Shown: one piece after another, positions 9,367-18,103 of the stretch
How positions within the stretch are numbered: position 1 is the stretch's first letter
How the letters are laid out: the number at the start of each line of letters is the position of its first letter
From: Paenibacillus amylolyticus
GTDB taxonomy: Bacteria > Bacillota > Bacilli > Paenibacillales > Paenibacillaceae
DNA length: 64,000 nt
Direction of reading: 5' to 3'
Assembly (NCBI RefSeq): GCF_029689945.1
Contig: NZ_CP121451.1
Location: 930,001-994,000 of the forward strand
Program-made: the position numbers and the translations under genes
Notes under the pieces: generated by a model
The model's input: only the letters and a program-made list of their open reading frames with translations
What the model was told of the DNA's origin: nothing
Databases searched by the model: none

Positions 9367-10847
9367 TAACCCTCTACAGCGATAACTCCAACGGATGCTG
9401 GAGGAAGAACAAAACGCAACGTGTTATTTTCCAGTGTGAGTCCCTCCCACGCCACAGGCTGAACATGATTCGGCTGTTCAAAGGTATTGAATGCACCAAA
9501 GTCAGTATGGTGCAGAATCTGACCGGACACTTTAATCACTTGTGCTGCATCGAGCTGACACACGACTTCCAATTCATCCGTATGGCTCAGATTACAAGCT
9601 GTCACATGAATGACTCCATCCTTGTTACGGGAGGCTGATAAGCTGAGCTGAGGAATGGTGTCTTCTCCGAAAGTATACCCCGGGCTTTCATAATTCAAAT
9701 CCAGTCGCTGCGCATCCATATGCACCTGATACATATCAAACACATGATACGTAGGTGTCAGGAGCATTTTGTCCCCTTCCGTGAGCACAAGGGATTGCAG
9801 CACGTTCACGATCTGAGCCAAATTGGCCATCTGTACCCGTTTGTTATGCTGATTGAAAATGTTAAGGTTCACCGCTGCAAGAACTGCATCCCGCATCGTA
9901 TTTTGCTGGTAGAGGAAGCCCGGATTGGTTCCCGGCTCCACGTTATACCACGTTCCCCACTCGTCTACAATGATACCAACCCGACCCTCTGGATCATATT
10001 TGTCCATAATTTCGGAGTGCTTCACAAGCAATTCATCCATAAACAGCGTTTTCTTCAACGTGGTAAACCATTCGGCTTCTCCAAAACCGGTAGCGTTCCC
10101 TTTGTCTTCCCACACACCTGTCGGAATCGTGTAATAATGAAGACTGATGCCATCCATGAAACGGGCAGCTTCCCGCATCAACACTTCCATCCACTCATAG
10201 TTACTGTCGTTCGGGCCACATGCAATTTTATAAATCTCGTTTCCTGAGTAGTTACGCACGTATGTAGCATATCGGCGATATTCATCCGCATAATATTCAG
10301 GACGCATATTTCCGCCGCATCCCCAGTTCTCATTTCCTACACCAAAATATTTCAGCTTCCACGGCTCTTCCCGGCCATTCTTTTTCCGCCAGTTCGCCAT
10401 CGGGGATTCACCGTCAAATGTGATGTACTCCACCCATTCCTGCATTTCCTGCACGGTACCACTGCCCAGGTTGCCACTGATATACGGCTCCGTACCGAGC
10501 AGTTCACATAATCTCATGAATTCATGCGTACCAAAGTGATTGTTCTCTTCCACACCACCCCAGTGTGTATTGATCATACGAGCACGTTCACTCTTCGGAC
10601 CCACACCATCTTTCCAGTGATATTCATCCGCAAAACAACCGCCTGGCCAGCGAAGCACTGGAATATTTAGCTTCTGCAAGGCCGTCAATACATCATTTCG
10701 AATGCCATCCGTATTCGGAATAGGTGAATCTTCTCCTACCCACAGTCCCTCATATATACAACGTCCCAAGTGTTCGGAGAAGTGACCATATATATTGCGA
10801 TTTATTAATCCTTGGTCTGAATCTGCCTTTAGAATAACATCAACCAT
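9366..10847 (-). CDS. abfA: alpha-L-arabinofuranosidase, GH51
   Basis: Retaining glycosidase that releases arabinose from arabinoxylan or arabinan oligosaccharides. It is intracellular (no signal peptide). Visible GH51 features are [17 protein letters not shown] near residue 20, [15 protein letters not shown] near 70, [11 protein letters not shown] with the acid/base Glu near 173, and [11 protein letters not shown] with the nucleophile Glu near 293. The start at 10847 ([11 protein letters not shown]) follows GGAGGT with seven-base spacing; a slightly earlier in-frame start is less well placed. The length of 493 residues is typical. A CRE lies just upstream, suggesting carbon catabolite repression. 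No arabinose transport genes are adjacent. Confidence 0.93.
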   Translation of the reverse strand: MVDVILKADSDQGLINRNIYGHFSEHLGRCIYEGLWVGEDSPIPNTDGIRNDVLTALQKLNIPVLRWPGGCFADEYHWKDGVGPKSERARMINTHWGGVEENNHFGTHEFMRLCELLGTEPYISGNLGSGTVQEMQEWVEYITFDGESPMANWRKKNGREEPWKLKYFGVGNENWGCGGNMRPEYYADEYRRYATYVRNYSGNEIYKIACGPNDSNYEWMEVLMREAARFMDGISLHYYTIPTGVWEDKGNATGFGEAEWFTTLKKTLFMDELLVKHSEIMDKYDPEGRVGIIVDEWGTWYNVEPGTNPGFLYQQNTMRDAVLAAVNLNIFNQHNKRVQMANLAQIVNVLQSLVLTEGDKMLLTPTYHVFDMYQVHMDAQRLDLNYESPGYTFGEDTIPQLSLSASRNKDGVIHVTACNLSHTDELEVVCQLDAAQVIKVSGQILHHTDFGAFNTFEQPNHVQPVAWEGLTLENNTLRFVLPPASVGVIAVEG

Positions 10848-10871
10848 GATTTCAACCTCCATATAATGTAT

Positions 10872-10885
10872 TGTTATCGCTTACA
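10872..10885 (-). promoter_or_regulatory. catabolite-responsive element (CcpA site) before abfA
   Basis: TGTTATCGCTTACA matches the TGWNANCGNTNWCA consensus at every position and lies 25-38 bases before the abfA start. CcpA repression of a sugar hydrolase is expected. The match is seen; the function is inferred. Confidence 0.7.
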
Positions 10886-10889
10886 ATAA

Positions 10890-10905
10890 CTTGTTTTAAA
10901 ACAGG
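10890..10905. promoter_or_regulatory. palindrome upstream of abfA
   Basis: CTTGTTTTAAAACAGG is a 16-base palindrome with one mismatched pair, immediately upstream of the CRE. It could be a dedicated operator for a pentose regulator; no regulator gene is nearby. Confidence 0.4.
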
Positions 10906-10930
10906 TTTCAACCGTTTTTATTTCCACACA

Positions 10931-10972
10931 AATAAGCCCCTTCCCGCATCATTAGCCAGGAAGAGGCTTGTT
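10931..10972 (-). terminator. terminator downstream of the BNR-repeat gene
   Basis: AAGCCTCTTCC and GGAAGGGGCTT pair on the minus strand, followed by ATTTG. The stem is good and the T-run moderate. Confidence 0.65.
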
Positions 10973-11065
10973 CATTGCAGCTATTCATGCAGAGACATGC
11001 CAAATGGATGATGATTCATTTCTAATTTGGATTTGCTCCGTTATTATTCCAGATGAACAGACTAT

Positions 11066-12253
11066 TTAATCCTGCTCTGAAGGCAACAACATTTTTTGTG
11101 TCCATGTTGTTCCACCATCTGTAGTTCGATAGATCGCAGGGGAGTTATCACTTGTTACGACGAGCCAACCTGTCTTGGCAGATGGGAACGAGATACGGGA
11201 ACTGTATCCCGGATCTTTCAGGTCTACGTTTTTCCACGTGGAACCTGCATCATAAGAACGTCCAATCCCCACTTTGCCCGCTGCTGGTGAACCTGCAGAC
11301 AGATAAGCCGTCTGATTGCCAATCAACGCCATGTTGCCGGGATGACCACCCGGGTTGGCAGGTCCGGTTCCTTTGCCCGTATGGTTTGTACCGGGTGCAG
11401 GACCTCCTCCTGCTGTAGATTGCGCAAATACTTGGGTCCAGTTCTTGCCTTGGTTACCGCTCGCATAGAGGGAGTACGATTGTTGGGACATGCCTGCATC
11501 ACCATACAGAAGGGCCCACACTTGCTGACCGTGTGCATACAGATCCGCTCCGCTCCATGTGTCTGAGACAACTCGAAGAGAGGTTGTCCAGTTCTTGCCG
11601 CCATCACTCGTTTGCTTCAGATGATATCCCGATCCAGGTACAACCACGACAGCATACCCCTGCTTCTCTGTCGCAAAAGCAGCTGCACGTGTGTTGGCAG
11701 GCGTATTTATTTTGCTCCAGGTTACCCCGCCATCCTTCGTCTGATATGCACCATTATAGGTGTAACCATATCCTACATCTTTATTGCGAAAATCGATTCG
11801 CTTGAATTGAATGCCAGGCGTATCGAGTCGTGTCCAGTGCGATCCCCCATCATGGGTACGAATCAGATAGGTTGCAGGTGAATTTTTCACTTGTGCCAAC
11901 GCATATCCATTCACATTATTCGGAAAATCAAGCTGTGTAAATTGCCACTGCCCGGTATATATGGACTGCCACGTGCATCCTGCATTCGAGGTGCCGATCA
12001 GGAAGCCTTCACCCCCGGCTCGACCAGTCGTATCATTAAGAAAATCAATGTCCGTAAATTGCAATCGTTGATCTTCCACACCACTACCCTTTTTCAGGGT
12101 AGCAGAGAGTCCATGATCTCCCTTTCCACATATCTGCGAGGATGCTGCGTTAGCGCCTGATAGCGTATGTACCGGTCCCATCCCCCAAGCCAGCGTTAAC
12201 GATAATGCGAGTGTACCAATCCGTTTCCATGTCTTTATACTCTTGGTTGTCAT
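11066..12253 (-). CDS. secreted BNR/YCF48-type beta-propeller protein
   Basis: A 395-residue exported protein. Residues 1-36 are a signal peptide (Lys/Arg-rich start, hydrophobic core LALSLTLAWGMG, AxA-type end near GANAA). The rest contains at least six blades with the repeated pattern T-x-D-G-G-x-x-W, such as THDGGSHW, TKDGGVTW, TSDGGKNW and TTDGGTTW. This is typical of BNR or YCF48/HCF136-like propellers, which are often carbohydrate- or protein-binding. The ATG at 12253 follows AGGAGGTG and begins the signal peptide; a longer reading frame upstream lacks one. A Pro/Gly-rich linker interrupts the repeats near residue 290. Ligand unknown. Confidence 0.85.
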   Translation of the reverse strand: MTTKSIKTWKRIGTLALSLTLAWGMGPVHTLSGANAASSQICGKGDHGLSATLKKGSGVEDQRLQFTDIDFLNDTTGRAGGEGFLIGTSNAGCTWQSIYTGQWQFTQLDFPNNVNGYALAQVKNSPATYLIRTHDGGSHWTRLDTPGIQFKRIDFRNKDVGYGYTYNGAYQTKDGGVTWSKINTPANTRAAAFATEKQGYAVVVVPGSGYHLKQTSDGGKNWTTSLRVVSDTWSGADLYAHGQQVWALLYGDAGMSQQSYSLYASGNQGKNWTQVFAQSTAGGGPAPGTNHTGKGTGPANPGGHPGNMALIGNQTAYLSAGSPAAGKVGIGRSYDAGSTWKNVDLKDPGYSSRISFPSAKTGWLVVTSDNSPAIYRTTDGGTTWTQKMLLPSEQD

Positions 12254-12541
12254 CGTAACACCTCCTTCTATGGTTTTACCCAAATTGGATGGTGATAACG
12301 TAACAATCTGGTGCGCGACGATGACAATTTCGCAAGAAAAAACCACCTTTACCCATGATTGGTAGCATGCGGGCAAGAGGTAGTTGATAACAAACGTTGT
12401 GTGCTCTAAGTTACATGGGAAATGTCCTTATACCAATGATAACAAAACTGATACTTAAGAAAAGGCATAGATATTAAGATAAAGTTGTGCCAAGGCAGAA
12501 TATCTGCATATGCAAGCCTATACTAAGAAAGTAATAAATGG

Positions 12542-12644
12542 TAGAGTAACAGGAACATACGTGCTATAATTGATGTTATGGACTTTTGAATAACGGTGGA
12601 TGTTTTCAGACCACGGCGCAGCTTCCCGAAAGGGGGTGACGTCG
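12542..12644 (+). promoter_or_regulatory. extended -10 promoter and SD-masking leader of the small toxin-like gene
   Basis: TGCTATAAT (-10 hexamer at 12565-12570) is an extended -10; no good -35 is visible. The roughly 70-base leader contains CCACGGCG (12611-12618) and CCCGAAAGG (12625-12633). The CCC-GAAA-GGG hairpin covers the Shine-Dalgarno AGGGGGTG. Confidence 0.55.
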
Positions 12645-12776
12645 ATGGTCAAACTTGTGGCGTTGCTTGATGTGATCCGATGGATTGCTGCGATCCTCAG
12701 TATTGTACTGAGTGGGCGAAAGCTTTACCGTTGGTTACGCACAAAGTTTCGTAGCAAGCGAAAACCCACCTCATAA
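12645..12776 (+). CDS. 43-residue hydrophobic/basic peptide, candidate type I toxin
   Basis: The ATG follows a strong AGGGGGTG. Translation gives one predicted membrane helix at residues 2-22 (LVALLDVIRWIAAIL and onward), then a tail of about 20 residues rich in Lys/Arg (GRKLYRWLRTK, RSKRK). This size and layout match membrane-acting toxins of Firmicute type I toxin-antitoxin systems (TxpA/BsrG/Fst-like), although I recognise no specific family. Other features of such mRNAs are present: a masked SD, a long inverted repeat spanning the stop codon, and a 3' untranslated region with segments complementary to the leader. There is no neighbour on the same strand. It could instead be an ordinary small membrane peptide. 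Confidence 0.6.
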   Translation: MVKLVALLDVIRWIAAILSIVLSGRKLYRWLRTKFRSKRKPTS

Positions 12777-12805
12777 GGTTGACAGCCTGACGGTGGGTTT
12801 CGCTT
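12756..12805. repeat. long inverted repeat across the stop codon of the small peptide gene
   Basis: AAGCGAAAACCCACC (12756-12770) and GGTGGGTTTCGCTT (12792-12805) pair over 14 base pairs with one bulged A. The last four codons and stop of the peptide lie within the left arm and loop. No T-run follows on either strand, so it may serve in RNA stability or antisense contact rather than as a simple terminator. Confidence 0.75.
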
Positions 12806-12860
12806 GAATAACAGTATTTAATTCATGCACGCCGTGGCAGTCCACAGCCTTTCGGGTCCT

Positions 12861-12897
12861 AAGAGTCTTTGCCGCTCCAACGGTAAAGGCTCTTTTT
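12861..12897 (+). terminator. terminator of the small peptide transcript
   Basis: AAGAGTCTTTGCCG pairs with CGGTAAAGGCTCTT over 14 base pairs with two G-U pairs and a six-base loop, followed by TTT. It would end a transcript of about 320 bases from the 12565 promoter. Confidence 0.8.
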
Positions 12898-13176
12898 AGT
12901 ATATGGCCGAACCCGATCACCATATACTTCACGAATGTAATATATCAATTAATATACTACTGCAAGCTTATATGGTCAGTATAGCACAGCTCTGTACAAA
13001 AGTTAAATTAACTTCGTTATATCATTTGGCAGAATCGTTTCAGCTCAATCGTCCAGTCCGTTCATTAAGCTGGAATAGTTGGGGGCAGGGAATAACATGA
13101 ATGATAAAAAACGCCCTCCCCTGCGCATATTCGAACGGCGCAGACAGAGAGCGTGATATCTATCAATATTCTGTGA

Positions 13177-14046
13177 TTACTTTACGAATCCAAGCAGCAT
13201 TTCACGGATCAGCTTCGCAGCTACAATCTGTGTCTGTTGTGTCGGATCATAGATTGGTGCCACTTCAACCAAGTCACAACCAACTACATTCACATCAGAT
13301 CCCGCGATCATGTGGATGGCTTCCAGCAATTCCTTGGACGTAATGCCGCCCGCTTCTGCTGTACCTGTTCCTGGTGCGGCTGACGGATCAAGCACATCAA
13401 TGTCGATGGTCACATACACCGGGCGATTGCCCATCTTCGGAAGAGCTTCCTTCATCGGAGCTGCCACTTCAAATGGGTAGAAGTTGATGTTCTCGCGACC
13501 ATACTGGAACTCCTCACGGGAACCAGAACGGATACCGAACTGATAGATGTTTTGGCCACCCATCAACTCAGCTGCTTTACGCACTGGCGTGGAGTGAGAC
13601 AATGGCTCGCCTTCATAATTTTCACGAAGGTCTGCGTGTGCATCAATATGAATCAGGATAAGATCCGGGTATTTCTTGTACATTTGTTGGATGACTGGCC
13701 AAGTCACCAGATGCTCGCCACCGAGACCAACTGGGAACTTGTCATCAGCAAGCAGACTGCCGATGTATTCATGAATTACATCAAGGCTGCGTCCCGCGTT
13801 ACCGAAAGGCAGTAGCAAGTCTCCAGCGTCAAAGTACGTCATGTCTACGATGCTTTTGTCGAGATATGGGCTGTACTCTTCGAGTCCAACCGATGCTTGA
13901 CGGATATGAGATGGGCCAAAACGTGAACCCGGACGGAAGCTGACAGTATAATCCATGGGCATACCATAGATAACTGCTTTCGAGTTCTCATAATCCTCAG
14001 AGCTGCAAATAAATACGTTTCCTGAATAAGCTTGATCCAGTTTCAT
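13177..14046 (-). CDS. speB: agmatinase
   Basis: Dinuclear manganese ureohydrolase that converts agmatine to putrescine and urea for polyamine synthesis. Metal ligands are visible in GGEHLVTWPV (His near residue 110), IHIDAHADLRE near 135 and TIDIDVLDPSAAPGTGTAEAGG near 215. The 289 residues fit the family. It lies 14 bases downstream of speE on the same strand, as in B. subtilis, and speE and speB form an operon. Function could extend to a related ureohydrolase, but the speE linkage argues for agmatinase. Confidence 0.95.
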   Translation of the reverse strand: MKLDQAYSGNVFICSSEDYENSKAVIYGMPMDYTVSFRPGSRFGPSHIRQASVGLEEYSPYLDKSIVDMTYFDAGDLLLPFGNAGRSLDVIHEYIGSLLADDKFPVGLGGEHLVTWPVIQQMYKKYPDLILIHIDAHADLRENYEGEPLSHSTPVRKAAELMGGQNIYQFGIRSGSREEFQYGRENINFYPFEVAAPMKEALPKMGNRPVYVTIDIDVLDPSAAPGTGTAEAGGITSKELLEAIHMIAGSDVNVVGCDLVEVAPIYDPTQQTQIVAAKLIREMLLGFVK

Positions 14047-14060
14047 TAATGATTTCCCCT

Positions 14061-14888
14061 TTATTTCGTTAAATCTTCCACGAATTTAGGAAGTACAAAT
14101 GCTGCTTTGTGCAGACGCGGAGAGTAATACTTGGTATCCATCTCCGGGATTTGGGTCTCATCCACTTCGAGCGGGTCATGTTTCTTGCTACCCATGGTGA
14201 ATGTCCACAAACCACTTGGATAGGTTGGAATATTACAGCCGTACACATGTACGATCGGGAAGATTTCTTTGACGTCTTTGTTCACCTTCTGGATCAGATC
14301 CGCCTTGAACCACGGGTTGTCCGTTTGGGCAACGAAGATTCCGTCTTCTTTTAACGCTTCATAGATGCCTTGATAGAAACCGCGCTCAAACAATGGAGCA
14401 GCCGGGCCTACAGGCTCTGTAGAGTCTACGATGATCACATCGTATTCATTTTTATGTTCAATAATATGCATGTAGCCGTCGTTAACGAGCACTTCAACGT
14501 TAGGCTCGTCCAACTTGCCGGCGATTTCAGGCAAATATTTTTTGGAGTATTCAATGACTTTACCGTCGATCTCGACGAGAACTGCTTTTTCCACAGCAGC
14601 ATGCTTGATCACTTCACGAATGACTCCGCCATCGCCGCCGCCGACAACCAGAACTTTTTTCGGATTCGGGTGAGTGTTCAGCGCAGGATGTGCCGCCATT
14701 TCGTGATATACGAATTCGTCTTTTACGGTCGTCATCACCATGCCATCAAGAAGCAACATGTTACCGAACTCTTCGGTCTCTACCATGGCCAAATCTTGAA
14801 AATCGGTATTCTCTGTAACATAGGTCTGCTTAATCTTCGCGGTGATCCCGAATACCGGGGTCTGTTTCTCCGTAAACCACATTTCCAT
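14061..14888 (-). CDS. speE: spermidine synthase (polyamine aminopropyltransferase)
   Basis: Transfers the aminopropyl group of decarboxylated S-adenosylmethionine to putrescine. It has the N-terminal beta domain, then the Rossmann motif [13 protein letters not shown] near residue 80, and [14 protein letters not shown] near 150 with the catalytic Asp. The 275 residues are typical. The start [12 protein letters not shown] matches family N-termini; the ribosome-binding site is AAGGTAGAG. It heads the speE-speB operon, divergent from the pbpG-type gene as in B. subtilis. Confidence 0.96.
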   Translation of the reverse strand: MEMWFTEKQTPVFGITAKIKQTYVTENTDFQDLAMVETEEFGNMLLLDGMVMTTVKDEFVYHEMAAHPALNTHPNPKKVLVVGGGDGGVIREVIKHAAVEKAVLVEIDGKVIEYSKKYLPEIAGKLDEPNVEVLVNDGYMHIIEHKNEYDVIIVDSTEPVGPAAPLFERGFYQGIYEALKEDGIFVAQTDNPWFKADLIQKVNKDVKEIFPIVHVYGCNIPTYPSGLWTFTMGSKKHDPLEVDETQIPEMDTKYYSPRLHKAAFVLPKFVEDLTK

Positions 14889-15088
14889 AATCTCTACCTT
14901 CTTTCCGTAAAGTTAATGATCAGCCATACCCGACCAAGCGCCGTGCACTATAATCGGTTCGCCCAAGCACGTCCAGCGTTCGGCGCCATATCGCGTTATG
15001 ATTGCCGGCCTGCGGGAAAGGTCCGCGGTTCATTTCATTATATAGATAGTATCTTGTGCCGAATCTTACCTTTTCATTACCCTTTTGC

Positions 15089-15117
15089 ATTATACGCGAT
15101 TGACGTTTATACTGCAA
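15089..15117 (-). promoter_or_regulatory. sigma-A promoter of speE-speB
   Basis: On the minus strand TTGCAG (15112-15117), 17 bases, TATAAT (15089-15094). The rest of the 333-base speE/pbpG divergent gap shows no gene. I could not assign a forespore promoter for pbpG with confidence. Confidence 0.65.
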
Positions 15118-15221
15118 AACGGTTTTCAAGGCGAAAATGCTACATTTTGTTTGCTTATGCACCTGATTGAATATCCCTGCCAATGAAATCCCATACTGGA
15201 AGAAAGAGAGGAGCCCGTTCC

Positions 15222-17300
15222 ATGACCAAGCCAAATCAAAAGACCCGCAAACGCGGGTTCCGTGTACACAAATTCATTAAAAACCTGTCTCTGCTCGCCG
15301 TGCTCGCTATGCTTGCCACCGCTGCAGGATTGGTCTACCTATACGCAACAAGCCTGCCCCTCGCAGACTCTGATCGGAATTCACGGTTGCTGGACAGTCA
15401 AGGTGAAGTGATCGCTACCTTCTCCGCAGGTGGTAAAGATTCTGTTCCCGTTCAACTGGAGGATATCGCTCCGTATCTCGTTAATGCCACTCTGGCTGTA
15501 GAGGATCGCAAGTTCTATAGTCACTACGGGTTCGACGTTCAAGGAATGGGACGGGCCGTGCTCGTTAACCTCGAACATATGCAGATGTCGCAAGGCGCGA
15601 GTACATTGACCCAACAACTGGCGCGTAACCTATATCTATCCCATGAGAAAACATGGACTCGCAAAGCAAAAGAAGCCATGTACACGGCGCAATTGGAGAT
15701 GAAATACAGCAAGGATGAAATTTTGCAGATGTATCTGAATGAAATCTATTATGGGCATGGTGCGTACGGAATCGAGGCAGCTTCGCGAATGTATTTTGGC
15801 AAATCAGCCAAACAGCTGGATCTCGCAGAGAGCGCCATGCTGGCCGGAATCCCGAAGGGACCGACCTACTATTCACCCTATAACCATATGAAAAACGCCA
15901 AAGACCGGCAGAAGATTGTGCTGAATGCCATGGCTGATATCGGCAAGATTACCCAGGCCGAGGCGGATAAAGCCTATGAGAAAATGCTCGCCTTCAAACC
16001 GGAAAGTGAACGCAAAACGGTGGAAAGTGCCCCGTATTTCCGCGACTATATCCGTAATCTGGCCATCAAAGAACTGGGAATCAGTGAAGCGATGCTGGAT
16101 CATGGGGGATTGAACATCTACACCACCCTGGATCTGCGTGTACAAAAAGCAGCTGAAGACGCCATAGCGAAGGGTATGGATGCCAAAAGTGAGCTGGAGA
16201 CGGCTCTGGTGTCCATCGATCCTCGGACAGGCTACATTAAAGCTATGGTGGGCGGCAAGAATTACCGCACCAATCAGATTAACCATGTGCTGGCGACAAC
16301 ACGCCAGCCAGGTTCGGCGTTCAAACCCATTATGTATCTGGCAGCCTTGGAGTCCAAGCAGCTTACCAGTGCATCCATGTTCAACAGTGAACCTACCCTG
16401 TTTCATTATGATAATGATCGCAAAACCTATAAACCTGGCAATTTCGGAGACAAGTATCTGGGTGAAATTGATCTTAGGCAGGCGATCGCCGCTTCAGACA
16501 ACATCTATGCGGTAAACACCATTATGCAGATCGGTCCTGAGCAAGTGGTAAGCATGGCGAAAAACCTCGGTATTACAAGCAACCTGAGCGCCGTGCCCTC
16601 TCTTGCACTGGGAACCTCACCTGTCAGTCCACTGGAGATGGCGTCAGCCTTTTCCGTCATTGCTGCTGGCGGACAACGGACACCACCTGTTGCCATTCTG
16701 CAAGTGACAGATGCAGCAGGACGTGTACTCTATGAATCGCCTCAAACCAAGGCTGAGACCGTGGTGGAACCTGCGGCAGCTTATGTACTAACTCGTTTGA
16801 TGGAAAGTGTGTTCGAAAATGGGGGAACGGGTAACCGGGTATCTGCCGCGATCAAACGTCCGGTTGCCGGAAAAACAGGCACGACCAATACGGATGCCTG
16901 GCTCGTTGGATTCACACCGGAGCTCTCCACCGCCGTATGGGTTGGTTATGACCAAGGCAAAGCCATCTCAACTTCGGATGGCCGCCGGGCTGCGCCAATC
17001 TTTGCCCAGTTCACAGAGCAAGCACTTGCGAGTGTACCACCCAAAATCTTCACCGTGCCTGATCATGTCGTAAGTGTCTATATCGACCCGGAATCCGGCA
17101 AGCTGGCAGGCAACGGTTGTGAAGAGAGACGACTGGAAGTTTTTATTGATGGCACTGAACCAACAGAGGTATGTCATGGTACAACGGATGATTCGGATGC
17201 TGGAGAAGATGAGAAGGCCCGTCAGGTAGAGAATCAACAAGGCATACAGGAAGAGAAACATTCCTGGTGGGGTGATTTCAAACGTTGGTGGGTAGAATGA
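15222..17300 (+). CDS. pbpG: class A penicillin-binding protein (PBP1A/PBP2d-like)
   Basis: Bifunctional peptidoglycan glycosyltransferase and transpeptidase anchored by one N-terminal helix (residues 20-45, LSLLAVLAMLATAAG). The GT51 domain shows EDRKFYSHYGFD and GASTLTQQLARNLYL near residues 90-145. The transpeptidase has QPGSAFKPI (SxxK, near 370), SDN near 425 and KTGTTN near 555. A charged C-terminal tail ends WWGDFKRWW. The 15222 start follows GAGAGGAG; an ATG 39 bases upstream has no ribosome-binding site. Context next to ywhD and divergent from speE matches B. subtilis pbpG, a sporulation-specific PBP. The symbol rests on synteny. Confidence 0.9.
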   Translation: MTKPNQKTRKRGFRVHKFIKNLSLLAVLAMLATAAGLVYLYATSLPLADSDRNSRLLDSQGEVIATFSAGGKDSVPVQLEDIAPYLVNATLAVEDRKFYSHYGFDVQGMGRAVLVNLEHMQMSQGASTLTQQLARNLYLSHEKTWTRKAKEAMYTAQLEMKYSKDEILQMYLNEIYYGHGAYGIEAASRMYFGKSAKQLDLAESAMLAGIPKGPTYYSPYNHMKNAKDRQKIVLNAMADIGKITQAEADKAYEKMLAFKPESERKTVESAPYFRDYIRNLAIKELGISEAMLDHGGLNIYTTLDLRVQKAAEDAIAKGMDAKSELETALVSIDPRTGYIKAMVGGKNYRTNQINHVLATTRQPGSAFKPIMYLAALESKQLTSASMFNSEPTLFHYDNDRKTYKPGNFGDKYLGEIDLRQAIAASDNIYAVNTIMQIGPEQVVSMAKNLGITSNLSAVPSLALGTSPVSPLEMASAFSVIAAGGQRTPPVAILQVTDAAGRVLYESPQTKAETVVEPAAAYVLTRLMESVFENGGTGNRVSAAIKRPVAGKTGTTNTDAWLVGFTPELSTAVWVGYDQGKAISTSDGRRAAPIFAQFTEQALASVPPKIFTVPDHVVSVYIDPESGKLAGNGCEERRLEVFIDGTEPTEVCHGTTDDSDAGEDEKARQVENQQGIQEEKHSWWGDFKRWWVE

Positions 17301-17419
17301 CGCAAATGCGCGATGACTTAATTGCGTCACCTTATGACCACTGCTTATATTGGGCATTTGGAAATTCGCTGCAGATGAAATCTCATAATTATTCATATCA
17401 ATGAATAGGATTAATGCAC

Positions 17420-17470
17420 AAGCAAAAGACCCCCAAACCGAACTTTCCGGTCATGGGGCCTTTTGCTTTT
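17420..17470. terminator. bidirectional terminator between pbpG and ywhD
   Basis: AAGCAAAAGaCCCC pairs with GGGGcCTTTTGCTT around a loop of about 20 bases. T-runs follow on both strands. Confidence 0.88.
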
Positions 17471-17498
17471 TTTCTTTATACTTTGTGAATGCTCTGAC

Positions 17499-18002
17499 TT
17501 AGGCAAGCGCTTCTTTCAATTCATCTGGAGAAGCATTCCACCATTCTTCGTTATGCGAGATCAGCAGCGTCTTGAGTGCGGCTTTATCTTCCGGCCCCAG
17601 CTCATCCAGCATGAAACGGCGTTTCATGGCATAATCCATGCGATTCACATGTTCAGCCAGCAGTTTCCATCCACGTCTCGCTTCTGTATCGATCCACATC
17701 TCACATGCCGTTGCTCCACCATACAGCTGCCCCTGCTCCGTGCGATCTACAGCTACCCACACCAGCCATACCTGGCGTCCGTTGGGTACATCCTCACGAT
17801 TCGTCGAGAACTTGATATTGCGCTCCACTTTACTCTTCGCATGCATTGCACCAATATCAATTTTGGCTTCGCCATTATCAATAATGACCGGAGAAAGGTT
17901 ATTCAGATCAATGGAGCCTGCACCGAAGCCTTTATGTTTGCTTTTTGCACTAACGATATTCAAGGCAATCTGTTTTTTGCCGTTTTGCTCGTTTTGGTCC
18001 AT
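17499..18002 (-). CDS. ywhD: YwhD family protein
   Basis: A 167-residue protein of the YwhD family, whose B. subtilis gene also lies next to pbpG. No biochemical function is known to me. The N-terminal half is hydrophilic and Lys-rich; the centre holds VWLVWVAVDR and the C-terminus is acidic (SPDELKEALA). It lacks a signal peptide or membrane segment. The start at 18002 (MDQNEQNGKK) follows GGAGG; a slightly longer in-frame reading lacks a ribosome-binding site. The gene converges on pbpG and diverges from the M1 peptidase gene. Confidence 0.85.
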   Translation of the reverse strand: MDQNEQNGKKQIALNIVSAKSKHKGFGAGSIDLNNLSPVIIDNGEAKIDIGAMHAKSKVERNIKFSTNREDVPNGRQVWLVWVAVDRTEQGQLYGGATACEMWIDTEARRGWKLLAEHVNRMDYAMKRRFMLDELGPEDKAALKTLLISHNEEWWNASPDELKEALA

Positions 18003-18103
18003 GTTTATAGCCTCCAAGGGTTGATACAAATATTTTAACTAATAATTGGCCCATTGCAAACATATACATGCTGTAGATGCTTGTCAACGGGAGGTATTTA
18101 TCG

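Noticed and set aside
12756..12805. Simple bidirectional terminator
   Set aside because: The stem is strong but no T-run follows on either strand, so it is listed as a repeat instead.
14889..15221. Forespore (sigma-F/G) promoter for the pbpG-type gene
   Set aside because: Only weak partial matches were seen, not good enough to list.
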